A DNA stretch of 64,000 nucleotides from Oceanihabitans gracilariae (GTDB lineage: Bacteria > Bacteroidota > Bacteroidia > Flavobacteriales > Flavobacteriaceae): NCBI RefSeq assembly GCF_042684485.1, contig NZ_JBHULM010000011.1:806001-870000 (forward strand), written 5' to 3'. The position numbers and the translations under genes are program-made. Below are positions 7,328 to 15,914 of the stretch, piece by piece. Within the stretch, counting starts at the first letter, position 1; every line of letters begins with the position of its first letter. The notes beneath the pieces are model-generated. The model did not search any database. It was not told the DNA's origin and saw nothing but the letters and a program-made list of their open reading frames with translations.

Positions 7328-9419
7328 ACAAATAAATGTTGCGCTTATTGGAAATCCGAATACAGGAAAAACTTCTGTATTTAACGCACTTACTGGCTTA
7401 CATCAAAAAGTTGGTAACTATCCTGGAATTACTGTAGAAAAAAAAGAAGGTATTTGTAAACTACCTCGTGGAGTAAAAGCACACATTATAGATTTACCAG
7501 GAACCTATAGCTTAAATGCTTCTTCACTAGATGAAAATGTGGTTATAGAACTGCTTTTAAACAAAACAGATAAAGACTATCCAGATGTTGCAATAGTAGT
7601 AAGTGATGTAGAAAACTTAAAAAGAAACTTACTGCTTTTTACACAAATTAAAGATTTAGAAATTCCTTGTATTCTTGCTATCAATATGTCTGATAGAATG
7701 AAACACAAAGGCATCTCACTAGACATAGCTTATTTAGAAGAGCAACTAAAAACAAAAATAGCCTTAATTAGTACTCGTAAAAACGAAGGAATAGACACAT
7801 TAAAGCAACTAATTACAGACTACAAAGAACTTTCTGTAACCCCTTGTTTAAATGCTTCTGAAATTGATAAAGAATATTTTGACAGGTTACGCAGCACTTT
7901 TCCTAACCAACTGTTATACAAACTTTGGCTAGTAATTACCCAAGATGTTAATTTTGGTAAGTTAGAAAGAAAAGAAATGGAAGCTATTTCTAGCTTTAAA
8001 ACCAAATCTTCTAGCAACCTAAAAAGACTACAACAAAAAGAAACCATAAAACGCTATCAATTTATTAATAATGTCCTTAAAAAAGGACAAACTATTGATG
8101 CTTTACAAGCCAAAAGCTTACGTGCTAAAATTGATAAAATACTAACACACAAAGTTTGGGGTTATCTTATTTTTGCGTTTATCTTACTTACTATATTTCA
8201 AGCAATTTACGATTGGTCAAGCATACCAATGGACTTTATAGATTCTGCTTTTGCGTCTTTAAGTGAATGGACAAAGAATGCATTACCTCAAGGTGCCTTT
8301 ACAGATTTAATTGCCGAAGGAATTATACCAGGACTTGGTGGTATTGTAATTTTTATACCGCAAATAGCATTTTTGTTCTTATTCATTGCCATACTTGAAG
8401 AAAGTGGCTATATGAGTCGTGTTGTATTTTTAATGGATAGAATCATGCGTCGCTTTGGTTTAAGCGGAAAAAGTGTAGTACCTCTTATTTCTGGTACCGC
8501 TTGTGCGATTCCAGCAATTATGGCAACCAGAAATATTGAAAGCTGGAAAGAACGCTTAATCACTATTTTAGTAACACCTTTTACTACCTGTTCTGCTAGA
8601 CTTCCTGTATATTTAATCATTATTGCACTAGTAATTCCGGAAGGTAGATTCTTTGGTTTAAGCTATCAAGCACTAACCCTTATGCTATTATATTTAATAG
8701 GATTTGGAACTGCTATCGTTTCGGCTTACATACTAAACAAAATATTAAAAATTAAAAACAAATCGTTTTTTGTAGTAGAAATGCCAAACTACAAACTACC
8801 AATGTTTAAAAATGTTGCCTTAACTGTTTTAGAAAAAACAAAATCTTTTGTGTTTGGCGCAGGTAAAATCATCTTAGCAATCTCTATTGTACTATGGTTT
8901 TTAGCATCTTATGGTCCTGGTGAAGATTTTAATAATGCCGAAGAAATTGTGAAAACGGAATATGCTTCGCAAAATTTATCGGAAGAAGATTTAAGCCAAA
9001 AAGTAGCTTCGCATAAATTAGAACATTCTTTTATTGGTATTACTGGTAGAGCTATTGAACCTGTGATAAGACCTTTAGGTTACGACTGGAAAATTGGTAT
9101 TGCTATTGTAAGTTCTTTTGCTGCTAGAGAAGTTTTTGTTGGTACTCTTGCTACAATTTATAGTGTGGGTAGCGATGAAGAAGAAACCATAAAAAACAGA
9201 ATGGCTGGAGAGGTAAACCCTATTCTTGGCGGACCATTATTTAACCTAGCCTCTGGTATTTCATTATTACTTTTTTATGCCTTTGCTATGCAATGCATGA
9301 GCACATTAGCCATTGTTAAAAAAGAAACCAATTCCTGGAAATGGCCAACCTTACAGTTAGTAATCATGACCGTTATAGCATATATAGCAGCATTAATTGC
9401 ATACCAGTTTTTAAAGTAA
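7320..9419 (+). CDS. feoB: Ferrous iron transporter FeoB
   Basis: A 699-residue GTP-dependent Fe(II) importer. The N-terminal G domain shows G1 GNPNTGKTS (11-19), G3 DLPGTYS and G4 NMSD. A helical spacer and two Gate domains with about eight or more membrane helices follow (GLGGIVIFIPQIAFLFLF, ESGYMSRVVFLMDRIMRRFG, SGTACAIPAIMATR). Length is normal. The gene ends inside a 14-bp perfect hairpin and is followed by a 43-residue Cys-tail protein typical of feo loci. Confidence 0.97.
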   Translation: MSKQINVALIGNPNTGKTSVFNALTGLHQKVGNYPGITVEKKEGICKLPRGVKAHIIDLPGTYSLNASSLDENVVIELLLNKTDKDYPDVAIVVSDVENLKRNLLLFTQIKDLEIPCILAINMSDRMKHKGISLDIAYLEEQLKTKIALISTRKNEGIDTLKQLITDYKELSVTPCLNASEIDKEYFDRLRSTFPNQLLYKLWLVITQDVNFGKLERKEMEAISSFKTKSSSNLKRLQQKETIKRYQFINNVLKKGQTIDALQAKSLRAKIDKILTHKVWGYLIFAFILLTIFQAIYDWSSIPMDFIDSAFASLSEWTKNALPQGAFTDLIAEGIIPGLGGIVIFIPQIAFLFLFIAILEESGYMSRVVFLMDRIMRRFGLSGKSVVPLISGTACAIPAIMATRNIESWKERLITILVTPFTTCSARLPVYLIIIALVIPEGRFFGLSYQALTLMLLYLIGFGTAIVSAYILNKILKIKNKSFFVVEMPNYKLPMFKNVALTVLEKTKSFVFGAGKIILAISIVLWFLASYGPGEDFNNAEEIVKTEYASQNLSEEDLSQKVASHKLEHSFIGITGRAIEPVIRPLGYDWKIGIAIVSSFAAREVFVGTLATIYSVGSDEEETIKNRMAGEVNPILGGPLFNLASGISLLLFYAFAMQCMSTLAIVKKETNSWKWPTLQLVIMTVIAYIAALIAYQFLK

Positions 9420-9449
9420 GTGTTTCTTGCAAAAACAAGAAACACTTAC
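9416..9449 (+). terminator. Hairpin at the end of feoB
   Basis: Perfect 14-bp inverted repeat, GTAAGTGTTTCTTG (9416-9429) and CAAGAAACACTTAC (9436-9449), loop 6 nt, containing the feoB stop. A second AT-rich inverted repeat (9449-9473) follows with a T-run. It probably attenuates transcription and stabilises the feoAB mRNA 3' end. Confidence 0.6.
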
Positions 9450-9495
9450 TATAAAATTTTTGTAATTTTATAGTACAATTTACGACTAAAAAAAC

Positions 9496-9627
9496 ATGAA
9501 TACCATCATTCAAAACATACTTGCTTTTTCTGCAGTTTTACTAGCAGTAGCTTTTCTTATAAAAAAGTTTTTTTACAAAAAGAAAACAAAGAAAGCTTGT
9601 GGCACAACCGATTGTGGTTGTAATTAA
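9496..9627 (+). CDS. FeoB-associated Cys-rich membrane miniprotein
   Basis: 43 residues: one membrane helix (about 4-24), a basic stretch FFYKKKTKK, and a Cys tail ACGTTDCGCN. This matches the general form of the FeoB-associated Cys-rich membrane proteins encoded next to feoB in many bacteria. The position, 76 nt after feoB on the same strand, supports it. It may deliver or sense iron at the cytoplasmic face of FeoB; the exact role is not established. Confidence 0.75.
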   Translation: MNTIIQNILAFSAVLLAVAFLIKKFFYKKKTKKACGTTDCGCN

Positions 9628-9741
9628 GTACTAAATAAACAGGAAATGCTACTATAACGTAAAATCATGTAGTAAACGTACTAAATACACAAAGTACTAT
9701 AATAACAACCAATCTACTTTAGTTAGCCAGCTTACTGAAAA

Positions 9742-10398
9742 CTAAATCTTCTTTAAATAAAGATTTTTAGCCACATTTTGCGAAACAACTATTTCTGTAG
9801 TTTCTAACGCTAGCTTAATAGAATTATCATAAGGTTCCTTATGCTTTATAGTAATGATAGTACCAAGTCCAATATTATTACTGTCTAAATACTTTAAAAA
9901 ACTAGAAGAAGTATCATCTACACCAACACATTTATATGTAGACCCTACTTCTGCCTTTGCTAAGACAATTTTTTCTACATGTTTAAAATTTCCTTCCTTA
10001 TCTGGTATAGGATCACCATGCGGATCGTGTTTTGGAAACCCTAAAAAAGCATCTAATTGATTGATTAATTTTTCAGATTTTATATGTTCTAAATGCTCTG
10101 CGACCTCATGTACCTCATCCCAAGAAAAATTAAGTTTTTCCACTAAAAAAACTTCCCAAAGACGATGCTTTCTAATAATATTTACAGCAACAAACCTTCC
10201 TTCTTTTGTTAAAGTAACACCTTGATATTTCTTGTAATCGGCATAATTTTTTTCCGATAACTTTTTAATCATATCGGTAACCGAAGAGGCTTTGGTTTGC
10301 ATGGCCTCTGCTATAGCATTTGTATTTACCGTTTCTTCGCCATTGTTTCCAAGGTGATAAATAGCCTTTATATAATTTTCTTCTGTTAATGTAATCAT
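9742..10398 (-). CDS. DtxR/MntR-family metal-dependent repressor
   Basis: 218 residues. An N-terminal winged helix (about 1-65; recognition region MQTKASSVTDMIKKLSEK, wing GVTLTKEGR) precedes the dimerisation and metal domain with HEVAEHLEHIKSEKL and FPKHDPHGDPIP. A FeoA/SH3-like C-terminal domain follows. It represses metal uptake genes when Mn(II) or Fe(II) is plentiful. It is divergent from a TonB receptor and ABC importer, and a DtxR-like palindrome lies between the two genes. Whether it senses Mn or Fe cannot be decided here. Confidence 0.94.
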   Translation of the reverse strand: MITLTEENYIKAIYHLGNNGEETVNTNAIAEAMQTKASSVTDMIKKLSEKNYADYKKYQGVTLTKEGRFVAVNIIRKHRLWEVFLVEKLNFSWDEVHEVAEHLEHIKSEKLINQLDAFLGFPKHDPHGDPIPDKEGNFKHVEKIVLAKAEVGSTYKCVGVDDTSSSFLKYLDSNNIGLGTIITIKHKEPYDNSIKLALETTEIVVSQNVAKNLYLKKI

Positions 10399-10449
10399 AG
10401 TGAATTTCTAGTATACAAATATAGAAAAGATATATTTCTTAAAATATTT

Positions 10450-10463
10450 TTAGACTAATCTAA
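10450..10463. promoter_or_regulatory. DtxR/MntR-like operator palindrome
   Basis: TTAGACTAATCTAA: 5-bp arms TTAGA/TCTAA around CTAA, echoed by outer AATATT arms. It resembles the classic DtxR box TTAGGTTAGCCTAA. It sits 9 bp upstream of the -7 element of the TonB receptor gene, where bound repressor would block RNA polymerase. Confidence 0.7.
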
Positions 10464-10472
10464 ATATTAATT

Positions 10473-10480
10473 TATATTTG
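10473..10480 (+). promoter_or_regulatory. -7 promoter element of the TonB receptor/metal importer genes
   Basis: TATATTTG (TAnnTTTG) 17 nt before the ATG at 10498, directly downstream of the palindromic operator. Confidence 0.65.
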
Positions 10481-10497
10481 TTAAAAAATAAACAAAG

Positions 10498-12750
10498 ATG
10501 AGACTAATTAAATTTTTCGTATTACTAGTTTTTTATTCCGCATCTGCACAATCTACCTACATTATAGAAGGGAAAGTACTCTCTAACGGAGAACCTCTTC
10601 CTTATACCAACATCTATTTGGAAAACACCACAAAAGGAACAACAACAGATGAACAAGGAACTTTTATTATTAAAAATTTAGCACCTGGAAAATATAGCAT
10701 TGCAGCATCTTTTACAGGATACACCCTTCAAAAAAAGACCGTTACCATAAAAGACAAAGCTGTTTCTGTTCGCTTTCATCTTAATGAAAATGAAGATTTA
10801 GAAGAAGTAATTATCACAGGAACACTCAAAGCTGTAACGAGATTAGAAAGCCCAGTTCCTGTTGAAGTATACTCTCCTACTTTTTTAAAGAAAAACCCAA
10901 CACCAAATATTTTTGAAGCACTTCAAAATGTAAATGGTGTTCGGCCACAATTAAATTGTAATGTATGCAATACTGGAGATATTCATATTAACGGACTTGA
11001 AGGCCCTTACACCTTGGTTTTAATTGACGGAATGCCAATAGTAAGTGGCTTATCTACGGTTTATGGTTTATCTGGAATCCCAAATTCATTAATTGAACAA
11101 ATTGAAGTAGTTAAAGGTCCTGCCTCTTCCCTGTATGGTAGTGAAGCCGTTGGTGGTTTGATAAATGTTATTACAAAACTTCCAGAAAATGCGCCTACAT
11201 TTTTTGCAGATGGCTTTGTTACTGGTTGGGGCGAAGTAAACCTAGATGCTGGATTTAAAGCTAATGTAAGTGAAAAAGCAACGGTTTTATTTGGTGCTAA
11301 CTATTTTAAATACGACAATATTATAGATAATAACCAGGATAATTTTACCGACTTAACCCTTCAAGATCGAATTTCTATTTTTCAAAAATGGGACTTTAAA
11401 AGAGCCAACAATAAAAAGCTATCGCTTGCAGGACGTTACTTTTACGAAGATCGTTGGGGAGGAGAATTACAGTGGACCAAAGCAGATAGAGGTGGTGACC
11501 AAGTGTATGGAGAAAGCATTTATACCTCTAGATTTGAAATCTTAGGAAACTATGAACTCCCTTTTAAGGAAAAGGTAAACCTTCAATTTTCATATTCCGA
11601 TCATGACCAAAACTCGGTTTATGGAGACACACCCTATTTAGCAAAGCAACGTATTGCTTTCGGACAGTTTATTTGGGACAAAAAAATAAGCAAACACGAC
11701 TTACTACTTGGTACTGCTGTACGCTATAATTATTATAACGACAACACTACAGCTACCATAGATGCCGATCAAGTTACTATACCTTCTTTATTTATTCAAG
11801 ATGAAATTGCTTTTAGTAAAAAACAAAGCTTGTTATTAGGCATGCGTTATGATTATGATAGCAGACATGGTACTATTTTTACACCAAGAATTGCTTACAA
11901 ATACAAACCAACAGATAATGATATTATTAGAGTAAATGCTGGTACAGGTTTTAGAGTAGTTAATTTATTTACCGAAGAACATGCAGCACTTACAGGAGCA
12001 AGAGATGTTATTATTGAAGAAGCTCTAAATCCAGAGGAATCTTATAACATCAACCTTAATTACTTAAAGAAACTATACCTAAAAAACGGAATGTATTTTA
12101 CTCTTGACACCTCTGCTTGGTATACCTACTTTACAAATGCTATTATTCCAGATTATGATAGTAATCCAAACCAAATTATTTATGATAATCTAGATGGTTA
12201 CTCCACTTCTAAAGGATTAAGTTTTAGTGTAGATGCGGTATTAAAAAGTGGCATAAAAGCATCTATTGGTGCAACATATCAAGATGTTTCACAGCATGAA
12301 AATGGCACACGAACAGAACAAATTCTTACCGAAAAATTTTCTGGTATCTGGTCTTTTAGCTACAAAAACTATCCAACAAATCTTACCTTAGATTACACAG
12401 GAAATATCTACGGACCTATGCGATTGCCTTTACTTGGCGACCTTGATCCTAGACAAGAATACGCTCCTACTTGGAGCATTCAAAACATACAATTAACACA
12501 TGATGGATTAGATAATTTAGAAATTTATGGTGGTGTAAAAAATCTATTAAACTGGACACCTAACAAAGGAAACCCGTTTATAATTGCAAGATCAAATGAT
12601 CCTTTTGATGAAAATGTACAATTTGATACCAATGGAGAAGTTATAGCTACAGCAGACAACCCTTATGCCTTAACCTTTGATCCTTCGTATGTTTACGGTC
12701 CAAATCAAGGCATTCGTTTCTTCTTAGGTTTAAGATATAAGCTAAATTAA
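10498..12750 (+). CDS. TonB-dependent outer-membrane receptor, probable metal uptake
   Basis: 750 residues. Signal peptide (1-17), then a carboxypeptidase-regulatory-like domain (about 20-95: IEGKVLSNGEPLPYTNIYLE), a plug (about 105-225; DGMPIVSGLSTVYG, IEVVKGPASSLYGSEAVGG) and a 22-strand-type barrel ending GIRFFLGLRYKLN. The plug has NCNVCNTGDI, a Cys pair that could matter for metal or disulfide. It lies upstream of a TroA-type ABC importer and is divergent from a DtxR/MntR repressor with an operator between, so import of manganese, iron or a metallophore is inferred. The substrate is not directly shown. Confidence 0.93.
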   Translation: MRLIKFFVLLVFYSASAQSTYIIEGKVLSNGEPLPYTNIYLENTTKGTTTDEQGTFIIKNLAPGKYSIAASFTGYTLQKKTVTIKDKAVSVRFHLNENEDLEEVIITGTLKAVTRLESPVPVEVYSPTFLKKNPTPNIFEALQNVNGVRPQLNCNVCNTGDIHINGLEGPYTLVLIDGMPIVSGLSTVYGLSGIPNSLIEQIEVVKGPASSLYGSEAVGGLINVITKLPENAPTFFADGFVTGWGEVNLDAGFKANVSEKATVLFGANYFKYDNIIDNNQDNFTDLTLQDRISIFQKWDFKRANNKKLSLAGRYFYEDRWGGELQWTKADRGGDQVYGESIYTSRFEILGNYELPFKEKVNLQFSYSDHDQNSVYGDTPYLAKQRIAFGQFIWDKKISKHDLLLGTAVRYNYYNDNTTATIDADQVTIPSLFIQDEIAFSKKQSLLLGMRYDYDSRHGTIFTPRIAYKYKPTDNDIIRVNAGTGFRVVNLFTEEHAALTGARDVIIEEALNPEESYNINLNYLKKLYLKNGMYFTLDTSAWYTYFTNAIIPDYDSNPNQIIYDNLDGYSTSKGLSFSVDAVLKSGIKASIGATYQDVSQHENGTRTEQILTEKFSGIWSFSYKNYPTNLTLDYTGNIYGPMRLPLLGDLDPRQEYAPTWSIQNIQLTHDGLDNLEIYGGVKNLLNWTPNKGNPFIIARSNDPFDENVQFDTNGEVIATADNPYALTFDPSYVYGPNQGIRFFLGLRYKLN

Positions 12751-12790
12751 TCATACATTTTTAGTACCTTCGTAATAAATATTTAGATTT

Positions 12791-13702
12791 ATGAAAAAAA
12801 TAATTTTCCTATTAGCTATTTCCTTTGCATTAGTATCCTGCAAAAAAGACACTAAAGAAAACGGGAAACTAAACATAGTCACCACTACCACCATGATTAC
12901 CGATTTGGTTAAAAACATAGGTGAAGATTATATAAACATTCAAGGTTTAATGGGTTCTGGAGTAGATCCGCACCTTTACAAAGCCAGCGAAGGAGATGTC
13001 TCTAAATTAGTAAACGCAGATATTATTTTTTACAGCGGATTACATTTAGAAGGAAAACTTGTTGATGTGCTTGAAAAAATGGAGCACATGAACAAAACAA
13101 CTATAGCACTTGCAGATGCCTTAGACAAAAACACGCTTATTGGTTCTGAATATTTTGCTTCTAATTATGATCCGCATGTATGGTTTAATATTCATTATTT
13201 CAAGCAATTTGCAGAAAAAGTAGCCACTGTTTTATCTGAAAAAAACCCTGAAAATGCCGCTAAATTTTTAGAGAACAAGAATGCCTATCTAACAAAATTA
13301 GACGCACTTCAAAAAACAATTGAAGCAACTATTGCAACACTTCCTAAAGAAAAAAGAGTATTGGTAACCGCTCATGATGCTTTTAATTATTTTGGAAAAG
13401 CTTACGGTTTTGAGGTTGTTGGCTTACAAGGTATTTCTACTGCAACTGAAGCTGGCGTACAAGATGTTCAAAAATTAGCTACTTTTATTATTGAAAAACA
13501 GATTAAAGCCATTTTTGTAGAAAGCTCTGTACCAAAACGAACCATTGAAGCTTTGCAAGCAGCTGTAAACTCTAAAGGACACGATGTTAAAATTGGAGGC
13601 ACATTATACTCCGATGCTCTTGGTAACGCAGGAACCGTTGAAGGAACTTATATTGGTATGTTTGAATATAACGTGAATACTATTGTGAATGCTTTAAAGT
13701 AA
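12791..13702 (+). CDS. TroA/ZnuA-family metal-binding lipoprotein of ABC importer
   Basis: 303 residues with a lipoprotein signal (FALVSC, acylated C17). Predicted metal ligands are H61 (VDPHLYK), H129 (YDPHVWF), H195 (TAHDAF) and D275 (LYSDALG), a three-His/one-Asp set as in TroA. The acidic, His-rich loop of ZnuA is absent, so Mn, Fe or Zn are all possible. It lies 40 nt after the TonB receptor and shortly before its ATPase and two permeases. A TACCTTCG (12765-12772) could be a secondary promoter. Confidence 0.94.
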   Translation: MKKIIFLLAISFALVSCKKDTKENGKLNIVTTTTMITDLVKNIGEDYINIQGLMGSGVDPHLYKASEGDVSKLVNADIIFYSGLHLEGKLVDVLEKMEHMNKTTIALADALDKNTLIGSEYFASNYDPHVWFNIHYFKQFAEKVATVLSEKNPENAAKFLENKNAYLTKLDALQKTIEATIATLPKEKRVLVTAHDAFNYFGKAYGFEVVGLQGISTATEAGVQDVQKLATFIIEKQIKAIFVESSVPKRTIEALQAAVNSKGHDVKIGGTLYSDALGNAGTVEGTYIGMFEYNVNTIVNALK

Positions 13703-13707
13703 GTCAC

Positions 13708-13727
13708 ATTCCTGCGAAAGCAGGAAT
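13708..13727. repeat. Short palindrome between metal importer genes
   Basis: ATTCCTGC-GAAA-GCAGGAAT, perfect 8-bp arms, just after the binding-protein stop and 27 nt before the ATPase start. Similar short GC-rich palindromes precede other start codons in the window. Confidence 0.6.
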
Positions 13728-13753
13728 CTCATAATCTTATAGATAATTATGAA

Positions 13754-14551
13754 ATGAAAAATAAAACAGTAGAAAATAAAAACAACGGTAAACTTAATAA
13801 AAACACTCCTGCCTATTCAGGAGTACTAGCAGTAAAAGTAGACGACTTAACCGTTGCATACAACTACAAACCTGTACTTTGGGATATTGATTTAGAAATT
13901 CCTGAAGGTGTTCTTATGGCTATTGTTGGCCCAAATGGAGCTGGAAAATCTACCTTAATAAAATCTATTTTAGGCATTTTAAAACCCATTGCAGGAAGCG
14001 TAAGCATCTACGGAAAACCGTATGATAAACAACGCAAATTAGTAGCCTACGTGCCACAAAAAGGGAGTGTAGATTGGGACTTCCCAACAACAGCCTTAGA
14101 CGTTGTTATGATGGGAACCTATGGTACTTTAGGTTGGATAAAACGTCCTAGACAAAAAGAAAAAAAAATAGCATTAGAGGCTTTAGAAAAAGTAGGCATG
14201 TTAGCTTTTAAAAACAGGCAAATTAGTCAGCTTTCTGGCGGACAACAACAACGTATATTCCTAGCAAGAGCCTTAGTGCAAAACGCATCTATTTATTTTA
14301 TGGATGAACCTTTTCAAGGTGTAGATGCTACAACAGAAATTGCAATTATTAATATTTTAAAAGAATTAAGAAAAGCAGGAAAAACAGTAATTGTAGTACA
14401 TCATGACCTACAAACGGTTCCTGAATATTTTGATTGGGTAACTTTTTTAAATGTGAAAAAAATTGCCACAGGTCCTGTTAAAGAAATTTTTAATGATGAT
14501 AATTTAACCAAAACCTACGGCATTAATTACAAAGTAAGTATTCAAGAATAG
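13754..14551 (+). CDS. Metal ABC importer ATPase
   Basis: 265 residues with Walker A GPNGAGKST (59-67), signature LSGGQQQR, Walker B IYFMDEP and the H-loop VVHHD. It is most like the TroB/MntB/ZnuC group that partners TroA-type binding proteins. About 25 polar residues precede the conserved fold, so a later start is possible, but no better Met is close. It follows the binding protein by 51 nt and is separated from the permeases by 235 nt of repeats. Confidence 0.94.
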   Translation: MKNKTVENKNNGKLNKNTPAYSGVLAVKVDDLTVAYNYKPVLWDIDLEIPEGVLMAIVGPNGAGKSTLIKSILGILKPIAGSVSIYGKPYDKQRKLVAYVPQKGSVDWDFPTTALDVVMMGTYGTLGWIKRPRQKEKKIALEALEKVGMLAFKNRQISQLSGGQQQRIFLARALVQNASIYFMDEPFQGVDATTEIAIINILKELRKAGKTVIVVHHDLQTVPEYFDWVTFLNVKKIATGPVKEIFNDDNLTKTYGINYKVSIQE

Positions 14552-14610
14552 AGAAAAAAACAGTTTTCAGTCACAGTTTGCAGTACTTACTTGGCTAAAT
14601 AAAATTAAAA

Positions 14611-14745
14611 AACTCCTTCCCTTTTTTAAGGGAAGGTGGATTTAATTCCCCAAAAAGGAATTAAATACGGAAGGGTTTAAAAACAAAACTAGAAATCAAC
14701 AGATTGCCACGACTTCATAAAGTCTCGCAATGACAAGAAATCAAC
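14611..14745. repeat. Composite inverted-repeat element inside the metal importer cluster
   Basis: In the 235-nt gap between ATPase and permease genes. Hairpin 1 is CCTTCCCTT/AAGGGAAGG (14615-14636). Hairpin 2 is ATTTAATTCC/GGAATTAAAT (14640-14666). A GATTGCCACGACTTC...GTCTCGCAATGACA segment follows. No gene is visible. It looks like REP/MITE-type interspersed DNA. A short CTGCA-TT-TGCAG palindrome (14770-14781) sits just before the permease ATG. Confidence 0.65.
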
Positions 14746-14786
14746 AAATTGCATAGCAGAAAAAAATCCCTGCATTTGCAGAAATT

Positions 14787-15914
14787 ATGAATATAACAGA
14801 ATATTTTTCATTAGTCTTTACAGACTATACACTAAGAACCATCACACTCGGAACTGCCATTCTTGGAGCAGTAACTGGTATGCTTGGTAGCTTTGCTGTA
14901 TTACGAAAACAAAGTCTTTTAGGCGATGCCATCTCACACGCTGCTTTACCAGGAATTGCAATTGCTTTTTTAATAACTGGCGCAAAAGACAGCAACACGC
15001 TGCTTTTAGGTGCTTTGGTTAGTGGCTTAGTTGGTACTTTCTGGATTCGAGCAATAATAACCAAAACGCATTTAAAAAGCGATACCGCTTTAGGTTTAAT
15101 ACTATCGTTATTTTTTGGTTTTGGTATGCTATTGCTAACCTTTATTCAAAAACAACCAAATGCCAATCAAGCTGGATTAGATAAATATTTATTTGGGCAA
15201 GCAGCTACTCTTGTAGAAAGTGACGTTTGGCTCATGGCAGTTGTTACCGGAATTTGCCTCTTGGTATTACTACTTTTCTGGAAAGAATTTAAAATACTCT
15301 TATTTGATGCAGATTACACCAAAACCTTAGGATTTAACACAAAATTTATAGACATTTTAATTACCACTTTTATTGTTTTAGCCATTGTTTTAGGCCTACA
15401 AACCGTTGGTGTAGTTTTAATGAGTGCTATGCTATTGGCTCCTGCTGCTGCTGCAAGACAATGGACAAACAGTTTGGCTACCATGGTTTTTTTAGCAGCC
15501 ATTTTTGGTGCCTTTTCAGGAGTATTTGGTACAGCAATTAGCGCAAGCCAAAACAACCTATCTACAGGACCTGTAATTGTATTAGTAGCTGCTGTTTTTG
15601 TAGTGTTTTCTTTTATTTTTTCTCCTAGTAGAGGATTGCTTTTTAAACAAATTAGATTTATAAAAAACAGAAGGGATTTAGAGCTTCATAAAACCTTGTC
15701 TTTTATGTATCATATAGCAGAAACACATGAAAACATTTCACATCCACACGCTATTAAATTATTAAACAACTTTCAAGGGTTTACTAAAAAAACACTTCAA
15801 AAGTTAGTTGAAAAAAACTACGTTACTATTGATGATTCTATGTGGAGCTTAACCGATTTAGGTTTTAAAACAGCCGCAAATTTATACAACAAACAAACGA
15901 CTAAAAATGAATAG
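14787..15914 (+). CDS. Metal ABC importer permease with C-terminal winged-helix-like tail
   Basis: 375 residues. The first 285 or so are an eight-to-nine-helix TroC/MntB/ZnuB permease (GMLGSFAVLRKQSLLGDAIS; SAMLLAPAAAARQW). The last 90 or so are soluble and resemble the DtxR winged-helix wing (WSLTDLGFKTAANLY, compare VTLTKEGRFVAVNI in the repressor of this locus). Typical stand-alone permeases are about 280 residues. The 3' end overlaps the second permease by 8 nt. The tail may sense metal at the cytoplasmic face or regulate transport; that is inference. Confidence 0.9.
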   Translation: MNITEYFSLVFTDYTLRTITLGTAILGAVTGMLGSFAVLRKQSLLGDAISHAALPGIAIAFLITGAKDSNTLLLGALVSGLVGTFWIRAIITKTHLKSDTALGLILSLFFGFGMLLLTFIQKQPNANQAGLDKYLFGQAATLVESDVWLMAVVTGICLLVLLLFWKEFKILLFDADYTKTLGFNTKFIDILITTFIVLAIVLGLQTVGVVLMSAMLLAPAAAARQWTNSLATMVFLAAIFGAFSGVFGTAISASQNNLSTGPVIVLVAAVFVVFSFIFSPSRGLLFKQIRFIKNRRDLELHKTLSFMYHIAETHENISHPHAIKLLNNFQGFTKKTLQKLVEKNYVTIDDSMWSLTDLGFKTAANLYNKQTTKNE

